From Nicotiana tabacum (lineage: Eukaryota; Streptophyta; Magnoliopsida; Solanales; Solanaceae): a DNA stretch of 64,000 bases. The notes beneath the pieces are model-generated. The model searched no databases, was not told where the DNA came from, and saw only the letters and a program-made list of their open reading frames with translations. This document shows positions 1 to 11,559 of this stretch, piece after piece. Where the stretch lies: assembly GCF_000715075.1 (NCBI RefSeq), contig NC_134080.1, positions 32,158,758 through 32,222,757 on the forward strand, given 5' to 3'. A program made the translations under genes and the position numbers. Within the stretch, counting starts at the first letter, position 1. Each line of letters opens with the position of its first letter.

Positions 1-691
1 AATTCATAACTTAAAAAAAAAGAGAAAAAGGTTGATGTTGTATATGTTATAAAGCAAATTATTCCTTGCTAGTAGTAAATCTTGTTTTGTGTGTGCTTAA
101 AAATATTGGACACGGTGTTATTTTGTGAAGGTTGGGGAGTGGTTCAACATAAGTGTGGGGTTTGAATTGGTGAAATTGTATGTATTAAAGTGCTCAGGGA
201 GGTATAGTCCCTATATCCAAATGTATCCTACCTGTCTCGCAGCCTACATTACAACCAAAATAAAGTCATACTTGATCTTTGACTGAATAAACTCAATTAG
301 TAGAGTATTACACTACGGACAAGCCTATGGTACATCTTTTGTGGAATATGAATTTTGATTCTGAGAGTGAGTGAATTTTTCTATCTTGAGTTCCTATTCA
401 TTCTTGAATTTTATTTTGTATAGGAACTCTCTATTTTTCGTGTGAGGGCACATGACTTGCGAAGGAAAGGTAATGTCGTTGACCTTTTTGTTAAAGTAAA
501 TGAGCAGGTTGTGAAAAATGCGTGGTGCTTTTGAGTCGAGCTTTGAAGCTAGGATGTTATGATAGGGTGTTTTGTCTGCTTTAAATATTCTTGGCATGAT
601 GTTTTAAGGAAGTTGTTTGATGAAAAGGCCGTTCCTATGTCAAGTGTAGTTTCATTGTTCGAGGACGAGCAATAGTTTAAGTGTGGGGTGC
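1..691 (+). mobile_element. 3' non-coding internal end of a truncated Ty3/gypsy element (H)
   Basis: This stretch has no open frame longer than about 70 codons and no recognisable protein domain. It ends in a purine-rich segment (AAGTGTGGGGTGC, about 678-691) directly before a TG that begins an LTR-like block, as expected of a polypurine tract and the 3' end of a Ty3/gypsy internal region. The phrase gaggacgagcaatagttt just before it is typical of the 3' untranslated part of solanaceous gypsy elements (recalled family knowledge). The rest of the element lies left of the window, so neither family nor TSD can be checked. Confidence 0.55.
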
Positions 692-2030
692 TGATGGAAG
701 ACTAGAAACCCGAGTTTTAGTTGTAGTTTGTACTCTAATTACTGCATTTACGTGTATTTAAGCTTAAATGATAGTGTATTATACTTATTACGTGTTTTAT
801 GCCTTGTGGGAAGTGATTCCGAGTTAAAAAATTAATTTAGAGTTAAATCAATCAATTTAGAGCTTTGAAGTCATAGTAAAGCCCAAGAAATTAAGCTGAG
901 ATCGCGTACGGGGGGTCGAGGACAAAGTCTGGATATCAAAAAGTGGAAAAAACTATTTACTCTGAGAAAACAGCACTGTCGCGCCGCATGTGGCGTGGTG
1001 CAGCTAGGTAAAGTGAACTTTCTGTTAGAAACTTGGCCTCTGAAAATCTTTACACACGCGGTGCATGGCACGGCCGGGGGCACATATACAATTTTCTTAG
1101 AGTTATTTCCTAGTTCTTTGAAAGGGTTGTTTTTTTCCGGGACCGTTCCTACATGGTATAAATAAATCAAAAATACGATTTTTAGAGGACTTCGGACCTA
1201 AGAAAAATTTGACAAGCAACTAAGGCAAGAAGACACGAGAATTCATCAAGCTTTTAACCAATGATCGTTGCAATATGGGAGTTTGTATTGAATCATTAGC
1301 ATTGATGTTTTCTATGTTTTCTTAACCTTATTGAGATGACTTTTTCCATTGCTATGGATTAATTTTCCTTAGGGTGTCGATATATATGGTGTATTAATAA
1401 TTTGTTTAGGGATTCAATTCTTGACAATTGTTTAAATTAATTAATGGAGTTGTAAATCGCATTGTGAAGTTATTTATTATTTGGCTTAATCAGATGAGGA
1501 GCTTTATATTGAATTTCTTTACATCTTATGCTCTAGTTTAAGTTCATTATTCAAATAGGCAATCCAAAGAGCCTCTTGAATTGATAATCGAACTAGAAAA
1601 TAAGGAAATATTCGTGAGAAGTTACCCTTTAGACCATAACCATTATTTTATTCGTTGCAATTGTTTACCATGTTTCAATTGGATTAATTACTAAAATTAA
1701 CGTTTAATCAATAGTATTATAGAGTGAACTAACTCAAGAATTAGATCCCGAGTCAATTATCTTGCACATGTCTAGTCAATTACCCTTATTTCTCTCATTG
1801 ATATTTCTCTGTTGCTCATCTGCTGTCTTTTGTGATCAATTGTTAATCACTTAATTTTTAGTAGTTAATCTTCGTGGATAATCATAAAATCAACTGTTAA
1901 TTTTCCTGGATAGTAATTAACTAAAGATTATTCGAACACTATTTACATCCAAACAATGTGGAGACGATAATTAGACTATACTATCTTTGACTAGCGAACA
2001 ATAATTTTTTGTTGTGTTTAGCGCTCGTCA
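692..2030 (+). repeat. 3' LTR of gypsy element H
   Basis: The block begins TGATGG and ends CGTCA, the usual TG...CA LTR frame, and is about 1.34 kb long. The upstream neighbour is a polypurine tract. The downstream neighbour (attgtgctactgg) is not a primer-binding site, so this is a 3' LTR followed by host DNA, not a 5' LTR. Short open frames inside it show no domain. No second copy lies in the window, so the boundaries rest on terminal dinucleotides and context only. Confidence 0.55.
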
Positions 2031-2283
2031 ATTGTGCTACTGGTCATTTTTATTCCTACCATGCTTTTCTTTTTACTCCTAGCGGGTGTTGCATAGGTTC
2101 AAATCTTCCTAAAATTCACTAATATTTCTGGCTACTAATTTTATTGAGTATAGTAATTATTATTTTGCGGCTGTTTTGGAGTAACAGTCTTTTAGCATGT
2201 GCAGTTCGTTAACTATAGGAAACAAGCAGGTCTTACCTTTAGATTCATGTTGTAGTTTCGCATCTTTTCACTGGTGATTTCAG
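2031..2283 (+). other. Intron sequence of the phosphatase gene upstream of its first visible exon
   Basis: This AT-rich non-coding stretch lies between the LTR of element H and the exon at 2284. It ends ...ggtgatttcag, a pyrimidine-rich acceptor immediately before the conserved IPTRDY exon. I see no repeat or gene in it. Earlier exons of the phosphatase must lie left of this window or beyond element H. Confidence 0.5.
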
Positions 2284-2373
2284 GCCCAATGAAATAGACC
2301 ATTTCATTATTCCAACTAGAGATTATCTTTTTGCTCCTTCTTTTGTGGATATCAACTAAGCGGTCAAATTATA
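2284..2373 (+). pseudogene. PTPMT1/DSP8-like phosphatase, exon with IPTRDYLFAP block (in-frame TAA)
   Basis: Translation from 2285 gives NEIDHFIIPTRDYLFAPSFV followed by DIN. This is the segment just N-terminal to the catalytic loop in plant PTPMT1-type dual-specificity phosphatases (phosphatidylglycerophosphate phosphatase or phosphoinositide phosphatase relatives). The acceptor is ttcag at 2279-2283 and the donor is GTGAGTG at 2374. A TAA at 2357-2359 stands where family members have a sense codon before AVxFIH. The last codons before the donor are also too few to rebuild the usual FIHxNA junction, so a small deletion is likely. The exon is therefore probably non-functional, unless another transcript skips it. 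Family assignment rests on remembered conserved motifs. Confidence 0.75.
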
Positions 2374-2507
2374 GTGAGTGATTGCCATCTATTATTAACT
2401 CTTTTTTTATTTCTTTTTCTGATGGCCTATTGAAAGAAGATTGTTCTTTTGATGATGACTGAGTTACTGTCATTTAGGTGTCTCCGTGATATGCTTCTCT
2501 ATTGCAG
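2374..2507 (+). other. Short intron between phosphatase exons
   Basis: GTGAGTG opens this 134-bp segment and ctctattgcag closes it. It is T-rich and has stops in all frames. Both sites look like ordinary plant splice signals and lie between two exons of the same conserved domain. Confidence 0.65.
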
Positions 2508-2590
2508 AGAATGCATATAATGGCCAGATTATTCACGTGCATTGCAAAGCGGGAAGGGGAAGGAGCACTACCGGTGTGCTTTGTTATTTG
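2508..2590 (+). pseudogene. PTPMT1/DSP8-like phosphatase, catalytic-loop exon
   Basis: Read with aat at 2510-2512 as the first full codon, this exon encodes NAYNGQ then IHVHCKAGRGRSTT then GVLCYL. HCKAGRGRST is the CX5R P-loop of cysteine phosphatases: Cys at 2543-2545 would be the nucleophile and the Arg before Ser would bind phosphate. Plant PTPMT1-type enzymes have nearly the same string (known family). The exon appears to end at TTG 2588-2590 with a GT at 2591. Read onward, the frame meets a stop within a few codons (2606-2608). The next conserved segment is found only at 63795, in the matching phase. The active-site loop itself is intact although the exon before it carries a stop. Confidence 0.85.
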
Positions 2591-2671
2591 GTGGCTTCCT
2601 TTAGCTAAAAGAGAACTTATTGTTCTCCACCTTGAAATTACACTACAACAGGTTGCTCTGTCTTTTAAAGT

Positions 2672-2732
2672 TGACAGCCAACTATTAGATTGAAAACTAG
2701 GATGATGCTCTTATAACTCCACTAAAAATCAC
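2672..2732 (+). repeat. Left copy of a 61-bp direct repeat ending in a CACTA tip
   Basis: This segment matches 58744-58804 at 59 of 61 positions; the two mismatches are near its left end. Its last 13 bases, CACTAAAAATCAC at 2720-2732, equal the left tip of the CACTA element at 58792. Similarity stops at both ends. Five bases later copia A begins. Confidence 0.9.
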
Positions 2733-2737
2733 ATGTA

Positions 2738-2948
2738 TGTTAGAGTGAGTTATGCAAACTGATTGACTTTCCTTTCATAGAGTAGATCTTGTAATCAATT
2801 AATAGGTGTCATCTTAATTGTAAATCAATTAGTATATTTTCTTGGATTGTACTAGCATATTCTTTGGGATTGTAAATATCTTCTCATATCTGTATAACTC
2901 TATATATTGTATAGCTGATTCATAATGAATGAACTATAATTTCACCCA
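2738..2948 (+). repeat. 5' LTR of copia A
   Basis: It opens TGTTAGAGTGAG and closes TTCACCCA, and it matches 58514-58725 almost throughout. A tatatattgtata stretch near 2902 resembles a promoter TATA region. About ten substitutions (around 5%) separate the two LTRs, many of them C/T. Confidence 0.92.
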
Positions 2949-2957
2949 TTTTTGAGT

Positions 2958-2969
2958 TGGTATCAGAGC
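2958..2969 (+). other. Primer-binding site of copia A (initiator tRNA-Met)
   Basis: TGGTATCAGAGC lies 9 bp after the 5' LTR. It is complementary to the 3' end of plant initiator methionine tRNA, the usual primer of Ty1/copia elements. Confidence 0.9.
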
Positions 2970-3016
2970 AATGGTTGATTCTTTGATTATCATCATCTTT
3001 TTATCCTTATTCGACC

Positions 3017-4888
3017 ATGGGTGATTCATCTAAGAACACCAATCTTGTACCAGAACCTATTTTTCCATTCCTTTTGGTGTGAAACTTAATGGCAAAAATT
3101 ATTTTCTTTGGTCTCAAGTTGTTGATTCTTTTGTTGCAAGTCGTGGAAAACTAGGATACATAAAGGGAACGATTAAGGAACCCTCCACCGATGATGCCAT
3201 GTATGAAAAATGGAGTATAGATAATGGTATTGTTAAAAGTTGTCTTGTTGGTGCCATGGAACCCAACATTATGAGTTTATTTGTTTGTCTTCCGATGGCC
3301 AAGAATAGCTGAGACACCGTGTCTCAAACCTACTATGAAGGGGCTGATAGACCAGTCATTTATGATCTTTCTTGTCAAGCTATGCATATAAAACAAGAAG
3401 GAAAATCAGTTTTTACATATTTTGCAGATTTGTGCAAAATATGGCAGGAACTAGATCATGGGAAGCCAATCTCTTTCACACAACTCGATGTTATTCATGC
3501 TCGACTGAAAGAGATTGAAGAAAAACGCATTTATATTTTCTTGGCTGGTTTGGATGATATTTATGATCCTGTCTGAAGTGATATTCTCCGCACAAGTCCT
3601 TTTCCCAATCCAGAATCTGCTTTTGCTATGGTTCGAAGTGAAGAACAACGAAGGAATACAATGCTACGCAATACTATAGATCTCAGTATGGCTATGGTAG
3701 CAAAATATTCCTTGATCCGGAATCGAAATTACTATTTAAGAACTCGCAACAATGGTGAAAAGGGTTGTGCTCATTGTGGAAATCCTAAATATGGTGTAGA
3801 AAATTATTTTAAATTGCATGGTTGTCTCGATTGGTGGGATGGTTTAAATGAAAAGAAGTTTCAGGAGCTACGCAATCGAAGAAAGGTGAAAAGAATGAGG
3901 GAAAAGTTGTTGCAGTGGTGTCATCAGGCACTTTACTGCCAACTGCTGGAACCGCATCATTAGTTTCAACTAATATTGGTGATGCTAATATACCTAGCCA
4001 TTCATCAAGTAATATTGGACCAGCTCTCAGTAATTCAAACAAAAACACGGGATGGATTATTGACTCTTGAGCCACTGATCACATGACCTTTGATCAGTCT
4101 CTTCTACAGGCTCCTAAAAAACCACATCGTTCACATGTGTCCAATGCAAATGGTGTATCATCTCCAGTTACTAGTGTTGGAACTGTTGTTTTGACGCCCT
4201 CCTTATCTCTAGACATACATTATTTGTTCCTTCACTATCAAACAATCTCTTATCTATGTCTCAAGTAACTCAACAATTAAATTTTCTAGTATTAATGTAT
4301 CCTAAATTTTGCATTTTTCAGGACCTCAGCAACAAGGAGATTATTGGGCGTGGTACTAAAAGAGGGGGACTTTATTATGTAGACGAAGTATGTTGTGGTA
4401 TTGCTCTAACCAGTCAGGTTCCTCTTCTGCTAAATGACACCAAATATGGATGTGGCCTCGAAGATTTGACCACGCTTATTTTGGTTATATTAAGCATTTA
4501 TTTCCAACATTATTTTTGGATTGCAATCTCTCTCATTTTTATTGTGATGTTTGTGTATTAGCTAAAAGTCATCGCACCACTTATCCTTTGAGTATTAGTA
4601 AGGTGACTGAACCTTTTGCATTGATTCACTCTTATGTGTGGGGTCCTTCTCCAGTTTCTACTTCCTCTAGATATCATTGGTTTGTAATCTTTGTTGACGA
4701 TTGTAGTCGTATGACATGGCTTTATCTAAGAAAGAATAAAAGTGATGTTTCTGAATGCTTTCTCTCATTCCATAAGATGATACAAACTCAATTTTCATCC
4801 AAATTAAGAGTTCTTAGATCAAGCAATGGTGGAGAATTTGTTAATCAGGTTTTGCAGTCTTATCTCCAAAATTATGGCATCATTTATG
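3017..4888 (+). pseudogene. Copia A gag, protease and N-terminal integrase (decayed)
   Basis: The ATG at 3017 starts a short frame (MGDSSKN...) that shifts near 3060 into a gag frame (GVKLNGKNYFLWSQ). That frame runs to about 3960 with single stops at 3310 (TGA in a likely Trp position) and 3574 (TGA). A CAHCGNPK...KLHG knuckle-like segment lies near 3766-3824. The protease site appears near 4057 as W-I-I-D-S-stop-A-T-D-H-M, the glycine of the usual DSG replaced by TGA. After further frameshifts the GAG-pre-integrase segment (FDHAYFGYIKHL, CDVCVLAKSHR) and the integrase core (FVIFVDDCSR; LRSSNGGEF, where the usual second Asp is Ser) continue in one frame to 4888, where gypsy F interrupts. Confidence 0.85.
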
Positions 4889-4972
4889 TGTAACAACCCG
4901 ATCATTTATTCTGAGAGTTATAGCCCCGTTTTCCCCATTTCTACTTCTTTGTTTATTGTTCAGTTGTGTTAA
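4889..4972 (+). repeat. 5' LTR of gypsy F, first piece
   Basis: It matches 42313 onward (TGTAACAACCCGATCATT versus TGTAACAACCCGGTCATT) and is cut after gttgttaa-like sequence by solo LTR G. It differs from the 3' LTR copy at several positions, so F is an old insertion. Confidence 0.9.
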
Positions 4973-7900
4973 TGTCACGACCTCAATCCCGGTCGTGATT
5001 GCGCCCAACACGATAATAGGCAAGCCCGACCAATTACCACTCACAATCCCTTCTTATTAGAATTCATTACCAATTTTCAGAAATAGATACCAATTTAATA
5101 TAAGTAGATTTCTGAAATAAAAGATTGAAATATGCGAAAAGCCATAATGAAATCTCTACAAATGCCCAATGATCCGGTGTCACAAGGCTGCGCCTCTAAT
5201 ACAAGGTTTCAACAGCCTAATGCAGAAATATGTCTGAAATGCGGAATAGTAAAGAAAGATAGGGAGAAATCGGGTCTGCGGACGCCATGCAGCTACCTCG
5301 ATAACTCTGATGAAAAACTGAACGGCAAGAAAGCTCGCTCTATACCTCAGGGACACTTGTACCTGCACACACGGTGCAGGGAGTAATGTGAGTACTCCGA
5401 CCCAGTGAGTAATAATAAAAAATAATGGCTGATGATATGAAATCACGTAAAGGCACTAAGCAGTTCTATATCAAAGTAGTAAAACCATTTAAAGAGCAAG
5501 TAGTAAAGAAAATTGAATGAAACTCTTTGAACCAGGTGAAAACAGGTAGTTTGACAGGCATTAATCCAGTATAAATCCGCTCCTCGAGCATTTCTGTTCA
5601 TTTACTTATTTCTTACCCTCAATACTCAATTCATATACTTCTCACAATAACCAAAATCGAAACATATATATATATATATATATCCGTATATCGCTGTGGC
5701 GTGCAGCCCGATCCATAATAATAATAGTCAACTGCACTCACTAGGGGTGTGCAGACTCCGGAGGGATCCTACAGCCCAAGCGCTATATTGCTGCGGCGTA
5801 CAACCCGATCTATCTATATATATATACATATTTGTTGCGGCGCGCAGCCTGGTCCATATAAGTATTTGCTGCGACGTGCAGCCTGATCCAATATCATATA
5901 TAATATCCTCACTATTGGGTCCTCAACCCCTCTCAGTCATTATAATCACAGCCTCTCGGGCACAATAATATAAGGTAGGGATCTCAGCCCACATATTTCT
6001 TTCATTTATGATTAACATTTCATAACCCAGTTCATATCATTTTTAAATAATTAGAAACATGACCGAGGATATGATTTTTAGCAAATAAGTGAGGAAATCA
6101 GTCAAAAATCCCATAAGGGTTCTACAGGTTGGCACAAGGCCCCAAACATGGCAACTAGCCCAAGTCATGATGACAATACATAAGTCTCAGTCAAAATGTA
6201 GTGAAAATATCAATTGGGATGGACCAAATCACAATCCCCAGTAGCAATGAATCCCATGCTCATCATGCAGCGTATGTCTCATCTCAGTATAGCACTACGT
6301 TATGCAAAATCCGGGGTTTCAAAACCCTCAGGATATCATTTAAAATCATTGCTCACCTCAAACTGGCCAAAGCTCTAGCTCATTATGCCCTTGCCTCTCA
6401 AATTGGCCTCCTCGCGCGTCGAATCTGACCAAAATCACAACGAACATGTCACATTATTCTAAAGAAACAATACCCAATCGAAAACAAATGAAAAATATCA
6501 AAATTCTCGAAATTGGCAAAACCCTAGCCCCAGGCCCACTTCTCGAAATTCAGAAATTTTTACATCAACGGGTTCCTTATCTTCTCACGAGTTCATACAT
6601 ACCAAAAGTTCTCAAATCCGACCCCAAATGGTCCTCCAAATGCCCAATCAAAATCTCAAAATCTCAAGCCCTATTTCTTCCATTTTTAGTAAGAATTCAA
6701 TAATTTTCTAGGTGGATTTCACAATATAAATGAGTTTTAGATCCGAAATTCTTACCTCCAAACGTTTCTCTTTGAATCCCTCTTCAATGTCCTTCAAAAA
6801 GCTCTCAAAATGATCAACAACGGCTGAAAAATGGACCCATATCGCGGACAAGAGGACTTAAAAACATTCTGCCCAGGCTTCATCGAGGTGTACCTTGCGT
6901 TGTGCAGGTTGTACATCCTCTTACCACTTTCTCTGCTGTACACCTTCTGTTAAAATGCCTATAACTCCTTGTGGAAATATCCAAATGACAAACGGTTTGA
7001 ATATTTAAAAACTAGACTCGAAAATCTTTCATTTGATAGGTTGTACACCATAAAAATATTTATATATTTCGAGATATGAGCTTCTAAAATGCATCAGAAA
7101 ATTCTGTCAAAACTGATCCACTAGCCATATTCGATTCATCATAACTTTCTGATAGAATATCCAAATCATAAATGGTTTACCTTTCTGGAAACTATAATGC
7201 AAGGGCTACAACTTTTATGTTTTGTACTTTTTCTGATTCCTTATATATTTCAAGATATGAGCTTCCAAACTGGACTCCTCGCACCAGAAATTTTCTGGTG
7301 CACAGCTGAAGCTTAAAAAAATCTGCAACTTTTCCAAAGATAAAATAGTCCGTTTAACCACCGGAAACTCACCCGAGGCCACTATGACCTCAACCAAACA
7401 TGCCAACATATCCCAAAACATCATCCAAAACTTGTTCCAATCATCAAAACACCTCAATTAACACTAAAACCATCAAATTACATCGAATTCAAGCCTAAAT
7501 TTTTCTAAAACTTCCAAAACACGCATTCGATCAAAAACCCAACCAAACCACGTCTGAATGACCTAAGGTTTTGCACACATATCCCAAATCACCTAACGAA
7601 GCTACATCAACTCTCAGAATTCCATTCTGACTCCCGGATCAAAATCTCGCCTATCAACAAGAAATCGCCAAAATACTAACTTCGCCAATTCAAGCCAAAT
7701 TCTATACCGGACTTTCAAAACCACTTCCGATCACAGTCATAAGTCACAAACCACCTTCCGGTGTTAACCGAACCATCGAAATTCATATCCGAGCCCTCTA
7801 ACTCATAAGTCAATGTCCGGTTGACTTTTCCAACTTAAGCCTTCTTAAAAGAGACTAAGTGTCTCATTTCCTACTAAAACCACTCCAAATCAACTCAATC

Positions 7901-7988
7901 ACACAAGATACGGATAACGAAGCATGAAGAAAGAGAAAATAGGGGAAATAGGGTGGTAACTCATGAGACGACGGGTCGGGTCGTCACA
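4973..7988 (-). repeat. Solo LTR G, inserted inverted into the 5' LTR of F
   Basis: It begins TGTCACGACC and ends GGTCGTCACA (about 3.0 kb). TSDs are gttaa (4968-4972) and gttga (7989-7993), one mismatch. No internal region, PBS or coding frame is present, so it is a solo LTR left by LTR-LTR recombination. Its left part (CACTAGGGGTGTGCAGACTCCGG, gcggcgtgcagcccgatcc) resembles the reverse complement of the right part of F's LTR (CACACCCCTAGTGAGCG), so I assign it to the same lineage in minus orientation. An AT microsatellite lies at 5663-5683. Short open frames (for example 5132-5386) show no protein domain. Confidence 0.82.
5663..5683. repeat. (AT)n microsatellite
   Basis: About ten uninterrupted AT dinucleotides lie inside solo LTR G. 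Confidence 0.9.
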
Positions 7989-7993
7989 GTTGA

Positions 7994-8831
7994 GTTGTAT
8001 CAAGTTGGTAAGTTTGGGTTTGGAATAGTTTTGGAATGAAATGAATACTTAGTCTCTTAGTTAGAAAGTTAAGTTAGAAAAATCAACCGGAAGTTGGCTT
8101 AGGAGTAAATGAATTCGGATTTAGATTTTTATGATTCGGTTAGCTTCGTTAGGTGATTTTAGACTTAGGAGTGTGTCCAGAATGTAATTTGGAGGTCCGT
8201 GGTAGAATTAGGCTTGACTTGGCGAAAGTTAAAAAATTTAGCGATTTTGGTCGGCAGAGGAAAATTAGGTATCTGGGTAGGAATAGAATTACGAAAGTTG
8301 GAATAGGTTTGTAGAGTCATTTGTGACGTGTGTGCAAAATTTGAGGTCATTCGGACGTGATTTGATAGGTTTCGGCGTCGTTGGCGAATTTTGGAAGTTT
8401 AGAAGTTCTTAGGCTTGAATTCGAGGTTGATTTGGTGTTTTGGTATTTTTTTGGGTGTTCCGAAGGTTCGACTAAGTTCGGGTAATGATGTGACTTGGGG
8501 AAAATATTGGTTGAGGTCCTGAGGGCTCGGGTGAGTTTCGGATAGGTTTGGATTGTGTTGTGCTCGTTTTTCTTATGTTTCGACATCGTTTCTTCAAGCA
8601 TAAATGACATCATGTTGGACAAATGAGCTTCAATTTCTTTTTTTGTATTGAAGCATTAGATCTGCATCGTAATTATGGACCCGTAGCAAAAAGAATCGTC
8701 AAATTTGGACATCGTATGAGGATTTTATGGTCATTTTACAAAGAATTAGCTTGCCAGATTTTTCAAATTAATTACGAAATTACCACTGACGGCGTATTTA
8801 AAAAACTGCACTATTTGTAAATATTGAAACC
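7994..8831 (+). repeat. 5' LTR of gypsy F, second piece
   Basis: It is collinear with 42394-43239 of the 3' LTR (gttgtatcaagttggtaagtt versus gttgtatcgagttggtaggtt, and onward). It stops at ...attgaaacc where copia E starts; the 3' LTR copy reads attgaaactaacatatc without interruption. Confidence 0.92.
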
Positions 8832-9110
8832 TGTTATGATGAATATCATATTATGGTGGATGTCTACTCTTCCTCCATGATCTTCATGTCAAATGCTTAA
8901 TGACATATTTTCTATGTTCAATGACATATTCCATAACATATTGTCTTCACTTTTCAAGCCTATATAAAGGCCTTGTAATAGATAGGAAAATACACATAAT
9001 TGAAGAAGAAAATCTCTCCCTTCTCTCTATCTCTATTTCTTGTTCATGTTTTACTAAATTGCTTTTATTTCCTTGTTCCATATTGTTACTTTGAGTTATA
9101 TTTCATAACA
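8832..9110 (+). repeat. 5' LTR of copia E
   Basis: 279 bp. It shares nearly the whole sequence with 39528-39817, which has a 12-bp extra copy of an attcaatgacat unit. A ctatataaagg TATA box at 8960-8970 is conserved in both LTRs and suggests the promoter position. Confidence 0.9.
8960..8970 (+). promoter_or_regulatory. TATA box in the 5' LTR of copia E
   Basis: ctatataaagg lies about two thirds of the way into the LTR, and the same string occurs in the 3' LTR near 39669. A good TATA box followed by a pyrimidine-rich stretch is the usual LTR U3/R layout. Confidence 0.6.
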
Positions 9111-11559
9111 TGTTATCAGCACGAGTCTCTAACCAATTGTATATATATCTACAAAAAATTTCCTACATCCGGAAAGATTGCAATTAGAAGCTATACATAT
9201 CATTACATGGTTAAATGTAAAGAGAAACTACATATGGTAAGTAATGAAATTTAAGAAGGTATGATTATCTTATACTTGTCATTCCTTTAAAATCTCATAT
9301 GCACACAACTACGTACTACACATGTATTGCATAAGCACATATTAATATTACATCTTTTATATCACATGAATAGAATAAAATTTTCGAAATTCTATATGTG
9401 AAAATATAGTAGCAGTTAATTGTTGATATGATGCATGTCATGGTAACCAAGGATATTTTATATAAATTGTATTATGCATATTTGTGTGTTAACTATCTTC
9501 AATATGTCCTGCCACTTTTAATATTTTCTTTTACTTGGATGAATATTTTTTTCCTTTTGGGTTTTTTACACTTGCATATAGTACCAAAAAGAGGAATAAA
9601 AAAAATAAATAAAAAAATTAGTCATACTTATTAGAAGCATAAATCATCTTGAAGAAAACAAGAAATACTTCACATCTTTATCTAGGTTGATTAATTACTT
9701 CTTTGAAATTTGGAAAACAAACCAGCTATTGAGAAAGTATACTTCATAATTTATGGTTGTATCATTTGAAAGCAAACAATGATTAGCATGACTACTAGAA
9801 GAGGTATTTTTGAGTATCCATGATTTACTTGATGCTTGCTACTGACTTACCATTTTCAAGTATTTTATATGAATGATGCACAAGCTACAACTGGTAAGTT
9901 GTTACCTATAATGTCACTTTTCAGGTAATATAAATGCTGAATTTATGTATTAATACTATATATGTGTTGTTACCTATATGGTGTACTTTTGATAAATTTA
10001 TTCACTAATTGCTTGGTTGAATTGAGTGAAGGAAAGTCATGGTGTTAAATCAAATCCAATAGGTAGGGTATACCCCGAAAACAACAATATTTTTTAGAGA
10101 GACTCAATAAATATCATGACAATGATTTTATGATCCTTTTAAACTCTAATAGAATTTAGAAGAAATATTCTGACTACAAACGGTTGTATTTCATATAGAT
10201 GCTGCAAATAATTAATAAAGTTTTACGCTGATTTGAGATTTGTACACTTATTTAAGAAAGCAAATTTGATTTGCTAAGTTGCAAATTAGTTGTGTATAAC
10301 TTTCTTGGCATGTGATTGAAATTAAGGCTTGAGAATGAATCTCAATATTGTTTAGCCTATTATGCCATTGATTGAGGGTAAGACATCGAGATCAAGTCCT
10401 GATGCTCCGTAATGATAAGAGTTGGGTTTGAGTCCCAATTTATTATGGCCTAACATGCCTTTATATTGGGTTTGGGTCCCATTATACCATATTGATGATA
10501 TAATGATGACTAAAGAAAAATAATTTATTTTTCATGAAAGGCATGAAGATTGTCCCAGTTGATTTGCTCCATTCTTGAAGTGAATGTGGTAGCAGTGCAT
10601 AATAAATTTAAATGAATACAAGTGGTTGATCAATGAACGTGGGCGTTCCAAAGATCAAAATAATAATAATCATCGCTATGATTATAAAAGGAGAACAATA
10701 AGGGTTCTCAAAATAGTCCTTCAAAATGTGAAGGCAATGTTTACCATCAAATTGGTATGAAAATAATAAAGCACGTCACTGATTATGATTCATTCCTTGA
10801 AGAGAATATGACTTGTGATAAGCATTGAGAATGCAAACCCATTCCTAAAAATTGAATGTGGCAATATGTAATAATAGCAATGAATAAAGACATGTGATTC
10901 ATGATTATATGAATACCACACAACTCACCTCTAAGGGAGGTTTGAGTGAAATAAAGAGAATAAATATTATTGTGTGGTACATGAATATGTCATTGGTCAC
11001 AAACATGTGATACGCCAAATATTATTTTGTCATGCCTTATAAAAGTTATTAAAGGCAAAATTAAAGCAAGAAATAATTTTGCTTATGATGATTCTGACCA
11101 TGACAATTTATTATGATATAAATTTCTCCGTGAATGAGACATTTACCATATGAATGGTATGATAAAAGATCTTGTAGTACAAAAGTTGTTAAGAGCTCCG
11201 GAAAAACTAATTTGTTACTACTTGGATGAATAAAATTATTCATGACATTGATATTGTAAAGTCTCAAAAGAAACTTTTTGAGTTTCAAATGTATAAGTCA
11301 AAGTGCTTGGCATATTGAGACTATAAATGAAAGGAAGATTGAATATCTTCATATTTCTATAATCATACTGGATAAATATGAAAGGTTATCCGATTTTCTT
11401 TCTATTTGTACTACACAAATATAAGCATGATGATGGAATCATATGTCACAAGTAAACTAGAGGTTTACTAAAATAAATATTAGTTGGCATAACCGGTTGA
11501 CCATCCTGGTTCAATTATGATGCGAAAAATTAATTGAGAATTACATTGGCATATATTGA
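9111..11559 (+). mobile_element. Copia E leader and gag/protease region (unreadable)
   Basis: The segment begins TGTTATCAGCACGAG directly after the LTR, a PBS-like string seen in some plant copia elements. The rest should hold gag and protease, but frames are broken everywhere and I cannot place a domain with confidence. It is AT-rich. Confidence 0.5.

Noticed and set aside
871..1170. 99-codon minus-strand frame
   Set aside because: It lies inside an LTR, has no domain and no second copy to test conservation.
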